A stretch of 64,000 nt of DNA from Acanthosepion esculentum (Eukaryota > Mollusca > Cephalopoda > Sepiida > Sepiidae): positions 13,778,772 through 13,842,771 of the forward strand of contig OZ038517.1 of assembly GCA_964036315.1 (NCBI GenBank). The letters are read 5' to 3'. The stretch's first letter is position 1, and every line of letters begins with the position of its first letter. Below the pieces are notes generated by a model that did no database searches, was not told the DNA's origin, and saw only the letters and a program-made list of their open reading frames with translations. A program made the translations under genes and the position numbers. Positions 1 to 8,955 of the stretch are shown one piece after another.

Positions 1-404
1 TTGGGACAGGCCTTTTGTCAGAAGTAGGACAGATGAAAAGCAGATTCTGTGAATCTGGTTACAGACTGCTTATCAGATGGAGTAGTTGGGTGAAAAGTAA
101 TTTGGACATTTCACTGCACAAAGTGGGGTTCTGAAATGTTTCCAGCCCAACCAAGAAGTCCTACTAAAAAAAGAAAAATCTGACATTTGTTCATTTAGTT
201 CTTGGGAACTAGATTGAGTCAAAGACTTTTCACCACCCTGCCTCTAGTAATGGTCGAGCTACGTGTGTCTGATATAAAGAGGAAATTGTGATATAGTGCG
301 TTTTTTCATATTTAAGTTACATATGCATATAAATATATATTGTTTAAAATGTGGTATATTTATAAGTGAAAAGTGCACATTATCAACATTAGAACATTTA
401 CAGG
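1..404. other. Unannotated AT-rich sequence
   Basis: No repeat, RNA gene or convincing coding region was recognised. A 71-codon minus-strand frame at 259-474 runs into the hairpin element that follows and has no recognisable domain, so I do not call it a gene. Confidence 0.6.
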
Positions 405-533
405 TATAGACTGTGGACATAGGTATCAACACTGCATAGGGACTATCAGTTTTACACTTCAAGGCAATCTTCAAACTGAAGATGTGATTAAATTGATAGC
501 CACTATGCAGTGTTGATTCCTATGTCTGCACTT
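405..533. mobile_element. Foldback element, family A, copy 1
   Basis: The left arm (about 411-475) and the right arm (about 476-532) are imperfect reverse complements. Both carry the words 'caacactgcatag' and 'gacatagg' in opposite orientation, and 'cttcaaactgaag' forms the tip. A second copy of the same family is at 10,148-10,286, which shows this is a dispersed element and not a chance hairpin. It has no coding capacity. A MITE or foldback element is the likely class; no transposase source is visible here. Confidence 0.75.
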
Positions 534-550
534 TCTCTCTCTCTCTCTTT
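532..550. repeat. (CT)n microsatellite
   Basis: A short CT-dinucleotide tract lies directly at the outer edge of the preceding hairpin element. Confidence 0.9.
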
Positions 551-579
551 AAAAATTGTCATTGTTTCGTATCATGATA

Positions 580-700
580 TATCAGGTGTGGCAGAAATAT
601 CTCCCATATATAACTCCCACATAATGGTAACACATTCTAGCTAATGTCTTACCATTATGTGAGAGGGATTTCTGGGAAGCATTTATGCCACACCTGGTAT
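580..700. mobile_element. Foldback element, family B
   Basis: The left arm at about 580-630 begins 'tatcaggtgtggca' and ends 'cacataatggtaa'. The right arm at about 649-700 is its imperfect reverse complement, starting 'ttaccattatgtg' and ending 'tgccacacctggta'. The loop is about 18 bases. Mismatches are spread through both arms, as expected of an old insertion. No coding capacity; non-autonomous MITE or foldback element by structure. Confidence 0.7.
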
Positions 701-741
701 AAAATGAAAAAAAGAAGAGCTAAATTAAATATTATAAAGAA

Positions 742-882
742 TTATACAGGTGTTCCTCACCATTTTATACAACTCGGAGTTTCATGGGAATAGCAATCAT
801 CATGCATAGACGTTTACACCTGATAAAATGCCTTGCATATGAAACTTTGAGTACCATTAAATGGTGGGACACAACTATATAA
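742..882. mobile_element. Foldback element, family C
   Basis: The left arm (about 742-787) contains 'caccattttata' and 'gagtttcat'. The right arm (about 838-882) contains 'atgaaactttgag' and 'aaatggtgggacac', the imperfect reverse complement. The loop is about 50 bases. The arm sequence differs from families A and B, so this is a separate element lying about 40 bp from family B. Confidence 0.65.
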
Positions 883-954
883 TTTGTTTAATATGTATCA
901 TAGCTCTGGTCTTTTTCATTGACCTCTCCTTGTTTTCTTTTCCCTTCCCACTCA

Positions 955-957
<3 letters not shown>

Positions 958-1009
<52 letters not shown>
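958..1009. repeat. (TA)n microsatellite
   Basis: An uninterrupted TA-dinucleotide run of about 52 bases. Tracts like this recur through the first 8.3 kb and often sit next to hairpin elements. Confidence 0.97.
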
Positions 1010-1012
<3 letters not shown>

Positions 1013-1119
1013 ATATTTCAGACCATCTCGGTGCTTCCTCAGAAATTAATTGAACTGTATTTGGGAGTTTGTTTACAATTAGCGTTCGTCGTGGGACTTG
1101 GACATCACGTGAAATATCA

Positions 1120-1242
1120 AAAACAGTGTAACCCGGATATAAGAGAGTTGTCGGGACCGGAGAAGAAGTCTCTTATATCCGGGTTTGGTCTATTTTGTTT
1201 ACATTAACACAGGCTCTAATTTGGGACCGGGTTATACTGTAT
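1120..1242. mobile_element. Foldback element, family D
   Basis: A perfect inverted repeat is formed by 'aacccggatataagaga' near 1,130 and 'tctcttatatccgggtt' near 1,170, separated by a loop of about 24 bases. A further inverted copy of the outer part of the left arm lies near 1,228-1,242 ('ccgggttatactgta' against 'acagtgtaacccgg'). The arms are more GC-rich than the flanks. It has no coding capacity. A plus-strand frame of 65 codons crosses it but is likely spurious. Confidence 0.7.
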
Positions 1243-1369
1243 ATAAAAACATATAAATAAATACTTTCACATAAAAAGCACCCAATTTTTTTCTTTTAAT
1301 TTGCAACTTTTCAGTTGTTTTATCCACATTATATACATATCAAGAAAGTATACGTGGCTTCACATTATG

Positions 1370-1370
<1 letters not shown>

Positions 1371-1415
<45 letters not shown>
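1371..1415. repeat. (TA)n microsatellite
   Basis: An uninterrupted TA-dinucleotide run of about 45 bases, about 50 bp from the outer arm of the next foldback element. Confidence 0.97.
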
Positions 1416-1418
<3 letters not shown>

Positions 1419-1462
1419 AATTGTGTGTATTTAGGCAGCATTTTTTCATTCATATGCGTTTC

Positions 1463-1868
1463 ATTAAATAATATAGACAAGTGTTGTCTATTTATTTTTT
1501 GTAAATTCTTTTAATATCGTCTGATAAGCTCAATAACATTATCATTAAACGAAGAAAGAAAATCACAATATTGATACATATTTTTTAATCCTATCTAAGC
1601 TTTCGGCTTACATAAGCCATTATCAAAGATGACAATTAGAGTACAATATATTAAGCAATACACGGACAAGAAAGTGATGATAGTCTGTTTCTGTTTAAAG
1701 CTTAGATTGGATTAAAAAATATGTATCAATATTGTGCTTTTCTTTCTTCGTTTAATGATAATGTTATTAAGTTTATCAGACGATATTAAAAGAAAAAAAA
1801 AATAGACAGCACTTGTCTATATTATTTAATGAAATAAATAGACAACACTTGTCTATATTATTTAATGA
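1463..1868. mobile_element. Large foldback element, family E, arms about 145 bp
   Basis: The left arm (about 1,463-1,607) and right arm (about 1,703-1,850) are near-perfect reverse complements. Both contain 'tagacaagtgttgtcta'-type ends, a 'cgtctgataa' block and 'gatacatattttttaat' in opposite orientation. The central spacer of about 95 bases includes 'ttcggcttacataagcc'. The terminal arm segment is duplicated once more at about 1,840-1,868. The element ends at a (TA)n run. It is a long non-autonomous hairpin element with no coding capacity. Confidence 0.8.
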
Positions 1869-1889
1869 TATATATATATATATATATGT
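1868..1889. repeat. (TA)n microsatellite
   Basis: A short TA run that directly abuts the right end of the large foldback element. Confidence 0.9.
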
Positions 1890-2023
1890 ATGTGTATGTA
1901 TAGAAAAGTAAAAGAAAGACTGAAAACAGCTGCACCTAAAAAGGTATAGACAACAAAAAAGGGCTCAATACAAAATCGAATATGTAGGGCTAAGATATTT
2001 AAGAAAAGGCTAAAATGCTTTTT

Positions 2024-2026
<3 letters not shown>

Positions 2027-2064
<38 letters not shown>
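2027..2064. repeat. (TA)n microsatellite, left flank of hairpin
   Basis: A TA run of about 38 bases ending exactly where the hairpin element at 2,065 starts. A second TA run begins where that hairpin ends. Confidence 0.97.
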
Positions 2065-2068
<4 letters not shown>

Positions 2069-2214
2069 GGAAAGCCTAAAATGCCAACCAACCTTGTAAC
2101 TCAGGTTTTGACCGTAAGGTCTCCTCAGGTAAGTGGATGGATCCTTCCACTTGTCTGAGGAGATCTTATGGTTGAAACCCCTGGTAGTGAGGTTGGTTGG
2201 CATTTTAGCCTTTC

Positions 2215-2218
<4 letters not shown>
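2065..2218. mobile_element. Hairpin element, family F, embedded in (TA)n
   Basis: The two arms (about 2,065-2,141 and 2,142-2,218) are imperfect reverse complements over essentially the whole element, meeting at a central 'ggatcc'. The outer ends read 'aaaggaaagcctaaaatgcc' and the complement 'ggcattttagcctttccttt'. (TA)n lies on both sides with almost no other flanking sequence, which is what insertion into a TA tract would give. Tc1/mariner-type MITEs duplicate a TA target, so that class is likely by inference. No coding capacity. Confidence 0.85.
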
Positions 2219-2275
<57 letters not shown>

Positions 2276-2289
2276 TACATACATACAAA
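2218..2289. repeat. (TA)n followed by (CA)n and (CATA)n
   Basis: A TA run of about 50 bases (2,218-2,267) grades into a short CA run and CATA repeats (2,268-2,289). Predicted peptides made of alternating Tyr and Ile in this area are translations of these repeats. Confidence 0.95.
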
Positions 2290-2547
2290 TAAAGAAAAAG
2301 AACAAGCAGATTAAGAATCCACAGTTCTTTAGCATTTATTGTTTTCTGTTTAAAAAGTAAATCATTTTCATCATAAATTACCTAATATCACCTGATGATG
2401 GAACAATTTTAAATTCCGAAACATAGAAATTTTTATGTATTAATGTAAAATATTTTTAAAATAAAAATAACAGTAAGATATATAATCCGGTGTTCTTATT
2501 GATATTTTTATTTTTACATAACAGTGCTCAATGCAAACTTACAGAGC
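2290..2547. other. AT-rich spacer with a hammerhead-like motif
   Basis: No gene is visible. Near 2,392-2,424 the words 'ctgatga' and 'ccgaaac' are separated by a potential 'ggaa'/'ttcc' stem, followed by a potential 'acata'/'tatgt' stem. This resembles part of a hammerhead ribozyme core, but I could not pair a convincing stem I, so it is recorded only as a motif. Confidence 0.3.
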
Positions 2548-2915
2548 ATAAATATTATAAATTAACTGATTTAAAAATATGGGTCCTTCGCTACACAAGA
2601 ATTACCATGTTTCAAAAACTGAAGCTAACAACTTCAAATTTAATTAAATTAAAAGCATTAGTTCTGTTCAATCTTTAAGCGAATTTTGGATTACAAAATT
2701 TGCTTGAAGATGAAACAGAATTAATGTTTTTAATTTGATTATATAATTAAATTTGAAAAATTTCCAAAATTTGCTTGAAGATGAAACGGAATTAATGTTT
2801 TTAATTTGATTATATAATTAAATTTGAAGTTTTTTAGCTTTGATTTTTGAAACATGGTAATTCCTGTGTAGTGAAAGAATAATATTTTTAAATCAGTTAA
2901 TTTATAATATTATAT
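2548..2915. mobile_element. Large foldback element, family G, with duplicated arm segment
   Basis: The left arm (about 2,548-2,700) and right arm (about 2,764-2,915) are imperfect reverse complements. 'aattaccatgtttcaaaaa' on the left matches 'tttttgaaacatggtaatt' on the right. A segment of about 65-70 bp containing 'aaaatttgcttgaagatg' occurs twice in direct orientation, near 2,695 and 2,766, so the right arm has been partly duplicated. A (TA)n tract follows. No coding capacity. Confidence 0.75.
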
Positions 2916-2916
2916 A

Positions 2917-2931
2917 TGCATATATATGTAT

Positions 2932-2980
<49 letters not shown>
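2917..2980. repeat. (TA)n-rich microsatellite
   Basis: An interrupted TA tract becomes pure from about 2,936 to 2,980. It borders the right end of the preceding foldback element. Confidence 0.95.
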
Positions 2981-2982
<2 letters not shown>

Positions 2983-3665
2983 AATCTGGAGTTTGTAGCC
3001 TAGATGTACACATTAAAAAAAAACAGTTTAATTGGAGACTGAAAAAGATTCATAATAAACAAGAAAGTAATCAAGCTAGTTGATTGAAATGAAAAAAAAA
3101 ATATAGATCAGTAGTTCCAGTTTTTATTTTTTTTACAAGACCACTGGAACCAATGGAAAAATCCATAAATAAGACAAAGTGGAAAAAATATTCCTTTCTT
3201 AAAATGTCAGATACCGAGATGCAAACTTTAGAAAAGATGGTGTTATTGCAGATATTGTAAAAGAAAAAAAAAAAAAAAGAAAAAATACATCACAAAATAA
3301 ATACATTATATCAATATTGATAACAATAAAACAAGACGTTTGCCAGTAAATGCAAAACCAGCAGAGACACTCGAAATAAAACTGGGTTATGGTGTAACCC
3401 TCTTTGAAAAATTATGAAACAAGAGACAAAAAAAAAAATTAGAAAACTGAAAACTTAAAAATAATAAACTGATGTAGTGCATTACAAATCTCTAGCCGCT
3501 AATAACTGTCCAGAGTTTTTTTTACCATACTTCTTGCAAATGAATCAGGTGTTGGCATTAAAAGCAGTAAAAGAAACAATTCAAAAATGGATCAAAAATC
3601 ATAAGATTAATCTTCATTTTTTCTTTTCTCTTTTGTTGCATTTTCTTTTTGGTGTTAACAACAGT
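2981..3665. other. AT-rich sequence without recognised features
   Basis: The sequence is A-rich with several poly(A) runs of 8 to 16 bases. A 63-codon frame at 3,477-3,668 has no recognisable domain and no codon bias that I can see; I regard it as chance. Nothing else was recognised. Confidence 0.6.
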
Positions 3666-3669
3666 TAAC

Positions 3670-4815
3670 GAAACAGGGAAATTTCTTAGATAAAACTTTG
3701 TCAATTAGTCTTTTGTTCATCTTATTTCCCTAGCTTGTTTACCCATTGTAGTACTAAGATGTAAGACTTAAGTTTTTTGAATTTCTTAGATGAAGCATTG
3801 TCAATTGCTACTAATTTTTTTTTTACTAATTTTTCTTATTTCACTTACCTCTTTATACGAAGTAGCAATAAAACATAATAATCTTACATTGTGTGAATTT
3901 CTTCAATAAAGCATTGTCAATTAGTAATTTTTGACTCGTCTATCATCTTATTTCTCTCGCTTTTTTATGCATTGTAGTACTTACATAATAGTCTTAAGTT
4001 ATTTGAATTTCTTAGATGAAGCATCGTCAATGACTAGCATTTTTTATACTGATTTTTCATTTTTCTTATTTATCTTGGAGTAATAAGATATGTTATTTGG
4101 ATTTCTTTGATGAATCATTGTCAGTTTTATTTATTTTTGACTTGTCTTTCTTTCATCTTATTTCTTTTGCTTGTTTACACCTTGTAGTCATAAAACATCA
4201 TTGTTTTATGTTGTCCCAATCTTTTGGATGAAGCATTATCAGTTATCATTAATTTTTAACTAGGTTTTCTTTCATCTTATTTCTCTTGCTTGTTTACACT
4301 TTGTAGTCATAAAACATAATTGTTTTATGTTGTCCCAATCTTTTGGATGAAGCGTTATCAATTATCATTAATTTTTAACTAGGTTTTCTTTCATCTTATT
4401 TCTCTTGCTTGTTTACACCTTGTAGTCATAAAACATAATTGTTTTATGTTGTCCCAATCTTTTGGATGAAGCATTATCAATTATCATTAATTTTTAACTA
4501 GGTTTTCTTTCATCTTATTTCTCTTGCTTGTTTACACCTTGTAGTCATAAAACATCATTGTTTTATGTTGTCCCAATCTTTTGGATGAAGCATTATCAAT
4601 TATCATTAATTTTTAACTAGGTTTTCTTTCATCTTATTTCTCTTGCTTGTTTACACCTTGTAGTCATAAAACATCATTGTTTTATGTTGTCCCAATCTTT
4701 TGGATGAAGCATTATCAGTTATCATTAATTTTTAACTAGGTTTTCTTTCTTCTTATTTCTCTTGCTTGTTTACACCTTGTAGTCATAAAACATTGTATTC
4801 CTTGGATGAAGGATT
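3670..4815. repeat. Minisatellite, about 100-119 bp period, old and young halves
   Basis: Five nearly identical 119-bp units are marked by 'ggatgaagc' at 4,226, 4,345, 4,464, 4,583 and 4,702. The region to their left (3,670 to about 4,200) holds diverged copies spaced about 100-118 bp apart, marked by 'tttcttagatgaagcattg' and 'catcttatttc'. The divergence gradient suggests that old copies sit at the left and recent amplification happened on the right. Confidence 0.9.
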
Positions 4816-5004
4816 TCCATCATTATTGGTTGACTAGTTATTCTTTCATCATATTTCTATTTGACTTGTGGGGGTGGATACAGTAGTTGTTACTATGATT
4901 ATTTAAGTCAACTGGATCAGAAATGTATTCTCATTCCCTTATCCAAAGTATAAAAGGTATGCTAAATCAAATTTTATCAGAAGCTAGCTTTTACTTATCA
5001 ACTT
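4816..5004. other. Spacer between minisatellite and LINE remnant
   Basis: An AT-rich spacer. The 3' untranslated region of the minus-strand LINE could lie here, but I see no defined 3' end or tail. Confidence 0.4.
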
Positions 5005-5735
5005 CTTCTCTGTGCCATGTCCCTTCAGGTTGTGGGTGAACATGGCTCGCCACAACTTCCAGTCCTTTGTAGCACTTAGTAACGTTTGTCTTTTTGCTAT
5101 CTCTCCTTCACTCTATTCTGCCATCCCTTTACACAAACTAGTAGGTAGGTTGAACATGGCTCTCCACAACTTCTTATTCTTTCTCGCACTTAACAATGTT
5201 TGTCTTTTCGCCATCTTTCCCACTCCCTATTCTTGCATCCCTTTACACAAGCTTGTTAGGTAGGTTGACATAGCTCTCCACATCTTCCTATCCTTTCTAG
5301 CTCTTAGCAATGTTTGTCTTTTCACCATCCTTCCCACTCTGTTCTGTTATCCATTTACATAAGCTTGTTAGCTAGGTTGATCATAGCTCTCCACAACTTC
5401 CTATCCTTTCTAGCTCTTAGCAATGTTTGTCTTTTCGCCATCATTCTCCCTGTTCTTCCATTCATTTACACAAGCTTGTTAGGTAGGTTGATCATGGCTC
5501 TCCACATCTTCCTATCTTTTCAAGCTCATAGCAATGTTTGTCATTTCAGCATCATTCTCATTCCCTGTTCTTCCATCCATTTACACAAGCTTGTTAGGTA
5601 GGTTGATCATAGCTCTCCACAACTTCCTATCCTTTCTAGCTCTTAGCAATGTTTGTCTTTTCCTCCTCACTACCTGTTCTGCCAATCATTTACACGAGCT
5701 TATTAAGTTGGTTACTCATTCTTTCCCCTCTGCCT
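5005..5735 (-). repeat. Tandem array derived from the C-terminal end of a LINE ORF
   Basis: Six units of about 111-116 bp are marked on the plus strand by 'catggctc' or 'catagctctcc' at about 5,042, 5,157, 5,271, 5,384, 5,494 and 5,609. Read on the minus strand, the units encode variants of KDRKLWRAM, the basic C-terminal tail of the LINE protein lying just upstream on that strand. The copy nearest 5,011 continues into LKGHGT, which looks like the true protein end. The other copies jump back instead into the preceding coding segment. Frameshifts and stops are present. The plus-strand frames of 82-95 codons here are antisense shadows of this array. Confidence 0.75.
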
Positions 5736-6325
5736 TCAATATGTCTTGTGAGTGGCAAATTTTCCGAGCCCTCTTTCCCTAGAAATGTACCATAGTAATT
5801 TCAACTATTTCTTTCTAATTCTATTTGTAAATGTTTCCATTTTCTCCAAATCTTGATCGTTACTCACATGTTTAGTTCATGGTATTCTCAGCATCCTTCT
5901 GTAGAACCACATTTCTGTTGACTTAAGTCCCTTCTTCATCTTTGAGGAGATGGTCCAGCATTCACTGCCATATAGGAGAACTGATACTACAAAAGTACTC
6001 TTTTCTTTGTTTCTAATGAAAAAAATTTTCTTCTTCCTTAATACTTTGCTTAGCTTTTGGAAAACATCTTTCACTATCCCAATGCACTTTTGGATTTCAG
6101 TGTTACACTTTTGGTCCTCTGTTAAAACGCTTCTCAGATATTTAAATTGTTCCACTTCATTTTGGGATGTTCTTCTGCTGACAAAAATACATTCTATCTT
6201 ATTACAATTGATAGTTAGTCTTTTCTTCTAGCTTTCCTTCACTACCTTCTGTAGGTGTTCATGGAATTAATGTCTGCTATAAACTCTTTGTCAACTGCAT
6301 ATCTTATGTTGTTAAGATTATGACG
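5736..6325 (-). pseudogene. Decayed LINE reverse transcriptase, C-terminal part (RTE-like)
   Basis: This is the remnant of a non-LTR retrotransposon polymerase, the enzyme that copies its RNA into DNA at the insertion site. The best frame runs 6,155-5,877 and contains FKYLRSVLTED, SVLLYGSECWT and WFYRRMLRIP, which are conserved blocks of the region after the palm in RTE- and CR1-type elements. Upstream, in a shifted frame, NNIRYAVD at about 6,290-6,313 corresponds to the catalytic YADD box, with the first Asp replaced by Val. Inactivating lesions include a TAG at 6,228-6,230, a frameshift between that stop and the YAVD box, and a TGA at 5,877-5,879 where Trp is expected after RIP. Homologous but broken sequence continues to about 5,740. 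Assignment to RTE rather than CR1 is from memory of the motifs. Confidence 0.82.
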
Positions 6326-6351
6326 GCTAATAATGAATCATGGTTGTACTT

Positions 6352-6795
6352 TTAATAATAACACTACCACTAATACTACTACTAACACAAAACTACTAAT
6401 ACTATTAATACAATACTACTAATACTACCACCAACAATACTACTACGAATACTACCACCAACAATACTACTAATACTACCACTAACAATACTACTAATAC
6501 TACCACTAACAATACTACTAATACTACCACTAACAATACTACTACTAATACTACCACCAACAATACTACTAATACTACCACTACTAATACTACTAATACT
6601 ACCACTAACAATACTACTAATACTACCACCAATAATACCACTACTAACAATACTACTAATACTACCACTAACAATACTACTAATACTACCACCAATAATA
6701 TTACTAATACTACCACTAATAATACTACTAATACTACCACTAACAATACTACTACTAATACTACCACCAACAATACTACTAATACTTATAATAAT
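6352..6795. repeat. Trinucleotide-type repeat (ACT, ACC, AAT, AAC)
   Basis: Long runs of 'aatactact', 'accactaac' and related triplets stay in one triplet register for about 440 bases. The 122-codon Val/Leu frame on the minus strand is a translation of this repeat and is not a gene. The tract starts about 27 bp beyond the recognisable 5' edge of the LINE remnant. Confidence 0.95.
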
Positions 6796-7283
6796 CTGAT
6801 AATTGCTACAAATTTGTAATTTACGAAGTTAGATTTCCATTTTGCCTGAATTTTATCAAATTTTAAAAATGCATTTCTGAATGGCATGTGTTGATAAAAG
6901 TACAAATCAAGCCACAAACGTCAGGAAATGCCCTATTGTTATCCAGGTGCAACAAAGAAGGTAATATATATTTGTGAAAAGATGTTTTTTAATTTATAAA
7001 AAAGATTTATTATTGATCTTAAAAATTTAAAATAAGAGGCTTTTGCAATACGAAGCATGGTAAAAAAAATTTTTTTTTTTTTTTAATTTCTAATCTTTAG
7101 AAAAGAAAAGACAAAAACAAAAAGTGCATTGTTTGATCAAAAGAATATGAAAGTTGGTTCCTTGGAACTGAAGAAATGACAGTTATCGATGAAAGACACT
7201 TTCTCCCACCTACAACATGCAGACAGGAAAATCATGAAAACTACGCTCTAACATGATTGCATGGATAAGTGAGACAAAACTCA

Positions 7284-7284
<1 letters not shown>
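6796..7284. other. AT-rich sequence without recognised features
   Basis: No repeat family or coding signal was recognised apart from a homopolymeric T run near 7,070-7,084. Confidence 0.6.

Positions 7285-7285
<1 letters not shown>

Positions 7286-7328
<43 letters not shown>
7286..7328. repeat. (TA)n microsatellite
   Basis: A TA-dinucleotide run of about 43 bases. Confidence 0.97.
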
Positions 7329-7331
<3 letters not shown>

Positions 7332-7503
7332 AAGGCAAGTAGAAAAAAAGAAAGGATCAAAAACAGACAATCCGTGTTCTGGGAGTGGGAACAACTGCTA
7401 GGTGCACTGAAGATGTCTCAAGAATTATTCGAAACATGGATGAGCAAAGAAAAAAAGAAAAATCTGCAGTGACTTAAACAATAAGAAGCCAAACAAAGAA
7501 TTC

Positions 7504-7583
7504 GCTGCTGGCACGAATTGATCCTAGAATCTAGGAAATTCACACCCTTCTGTTCTACAAACTGAACTACCAACGCAGCAGAC
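7504..7583 (-). tRNA. tRNA-like sequence: pseudogene or SINE head
   Basis: On the minus strand the word 'ggtagttcagtttgtagaac' has the form of a tRNA D-arm (GTTC/GAAC stem with a loop like AGTTGGTA) and of an internal A box. About 40 bases later 'aggatcaattcg' is a degraded B box. The ends 'gctgc' and 'gcagc' could form five pairs of an acceptor stem. The anticodon and T arms do not pair well, so a functional tRNA is unlikely. A decayed tRNA copy or the 5' part of a SINE fits better. A frame of 67 codons across it is spurious. Confidence 0.45.
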
Positions 7584-7886
7584 CAATACCTACTAATAAT
7601 TCGGTCAAGACTGTCAGTCAAGTCATATATGAACTTTTGTATTATTAGGAATTACCAATTTAGAATCTTCTTTCTATTAAACTAATTCTGTATCTTTCAC
7701 ATTATTATGAGTCAGGTATAAATTAATATGGGTGACATATTTATTGCTTTTATCAATGTATATAAAGGGCACTGTGTATCAATATAAAGCCTTTTTTGTA
7801 TGTAACATTTTTCATAGGACACACAGATACTACATTGATCCGCATACTCAAATCCAAATAGCTAACCCTATTGTTAATAATCCTAT

Positions 7887-7888
<2 letters not shown>
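7584..7888. other. AT-rich sequence without recognised features
   Basis: No repeat or gene was recognised in this interval of about 300 bp. Confidence 0.55.
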
Positions 7889-7936
<48 letters not shown>

Positions 7937-8041
7937 AATATATATATATATATATATATATAAATAATTTCATATTTAATACTTACTGCTAGATAGAAAT
8001 TATGAGAGATTATACATATATATATATATGTATATATATAA
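7889..8041. repeat. Cluster of (TA)n tracts
   Basis: TA runs lie at 7,889-7,926, about 7,938-7,962 and about 8,012-8,041, separated by short AT-rich spacers. Confidence 0.95.
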
Positions 8042-8245
8042 TAAAAATATAGTTTTAAGGCATGCTGTATTTATGGGTAAAACTGGTCAATATCAGAGAT
8101 AGACCCTATATAAATATAAAAGCAGATGGTGAGGTCAACATCGAGTAGCCAAGTCTGTTTCATGTTAGCATGCAATATTTATTGTCTTAAGATTGCATTC
8201 AAGCATGAAAAAAAGTCACCAATTGGTGTTGTCCTTAGTATCCAC

Positions 8246-8302
<57 letters not shown>

Positions 8303-8340
8303 CATAATTTCTATCTAGCAGTAATTAGAAAATATGAAAT
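7965..8340. mobile_element. Foldback element, about 37-bp arms around 300 bp
   Basis: The left arm at about 7,966-8,004 contains 'tactgctagatagaaattat'. The right arm at about 8,302-8,340 contains the reverse complement 'ataatttctatctagcagta', and complementarity continues outward into 'atttcatatt'/'aatatgaaat'. The interior holds (TA)n and unrecognised sequence. The right arm runs directly into the 87-bp minisatellite. Confidence 0.6.
8249..8301. repeat. (TA)n followed by (TG)n
   Basis: A TA run of about 44 bases ends in a short TG run just before the right arm of the surrounding foldback element. Confidence 0.95.
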
Positions 8341-8955
8341 CAGTTTAGGAGTTAAATAATAACAAAACTGAACCCTATTGGCCAGTAAGAGTTGATTAGA
8401 CTTTTTAGACAACATCAAGTGGGGGATCAGTTTAGGAGTTAAATAATAACAAAACTGAACCCCATTGTCCAGTAAGAGTTGATTAGACTTTTTAGGCAAG
8501 ATCAACTGGGGGATCAGTTTAGGAGTTAAATAATAACAAAACTGAACCCTATTGGCCAGTAAGAGTTGATTAGACTTTTTAGGCAAGATCAAGTGGGGGA
8601 TCAGTTTAGGAGTTAAATAATAACAAAACTGAACCCTATTGGCCAGTAAGAGTTGATTAGACTTTTTAGGCAACATCAAGTGGGGGATCAGTTTAGGAGT
8701 TAAATAATAACAAAACTGAACCCTATTGGCCAGTAAGAGTTTATTAGACTTTTTAGACATCAAGTGGGGGAGGAGTTAAATAATAACAAAACTGAACCCC
8801 ATTGTCCAGTAAGAGTTGATTAGACTTTTTAGGCAAGATCAAGTGGGGGATCAGTTTAGGAGTTAAATAATAACAAAACTGAACCCTATTGGCCAGTAAG
8901 AGTTGATTAGACTTTTTAGGCAACATCAAGTGGAGGATCAGTTTAGGAGTTGAAC
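8335..8955. repeat. 87-bp minisatellite
   Basis: Units are marked by 'ggagttaaataataac' at 8,348, 8,435, 8,522, 8,609, 8,696, 8,772 and 8,859, with a partial copy at 8,946. All steps are exactly 87 bp except one of 76, an 11-bp deletion near 8,757-8,771. Because 87 is divisible by three, a 150-codon minus-strand frame stays open through the array; it is a repeat translation with no independent evidence of being a gene. Confidence 0.97.

Noticed and set aside
1862..2360. Frames with long Tyr-Ile runs around (TA)n tracts
   Set aside because: Translations of TA and CATA microsatellites and a hairpin element.
5012..6231. Plus-strand frames of 82-95 codons
   Set aside because: Antisense shadows of the minus-strand LINE remnant and its tandem tail.
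6405..6773. 122-codon Val/Leu-rich frame
   Set aside because: Translation of a trinucleotide-type repeat; no other amino acids and no domain.
8311..8763. 150-codon minus-strand frame with a 29-residue repeat
   Set aside because: It is the translation of an 87-bp minisatellite whose period happens to be divisible by three. The array's 11-bp deletion is not a multiple of three.
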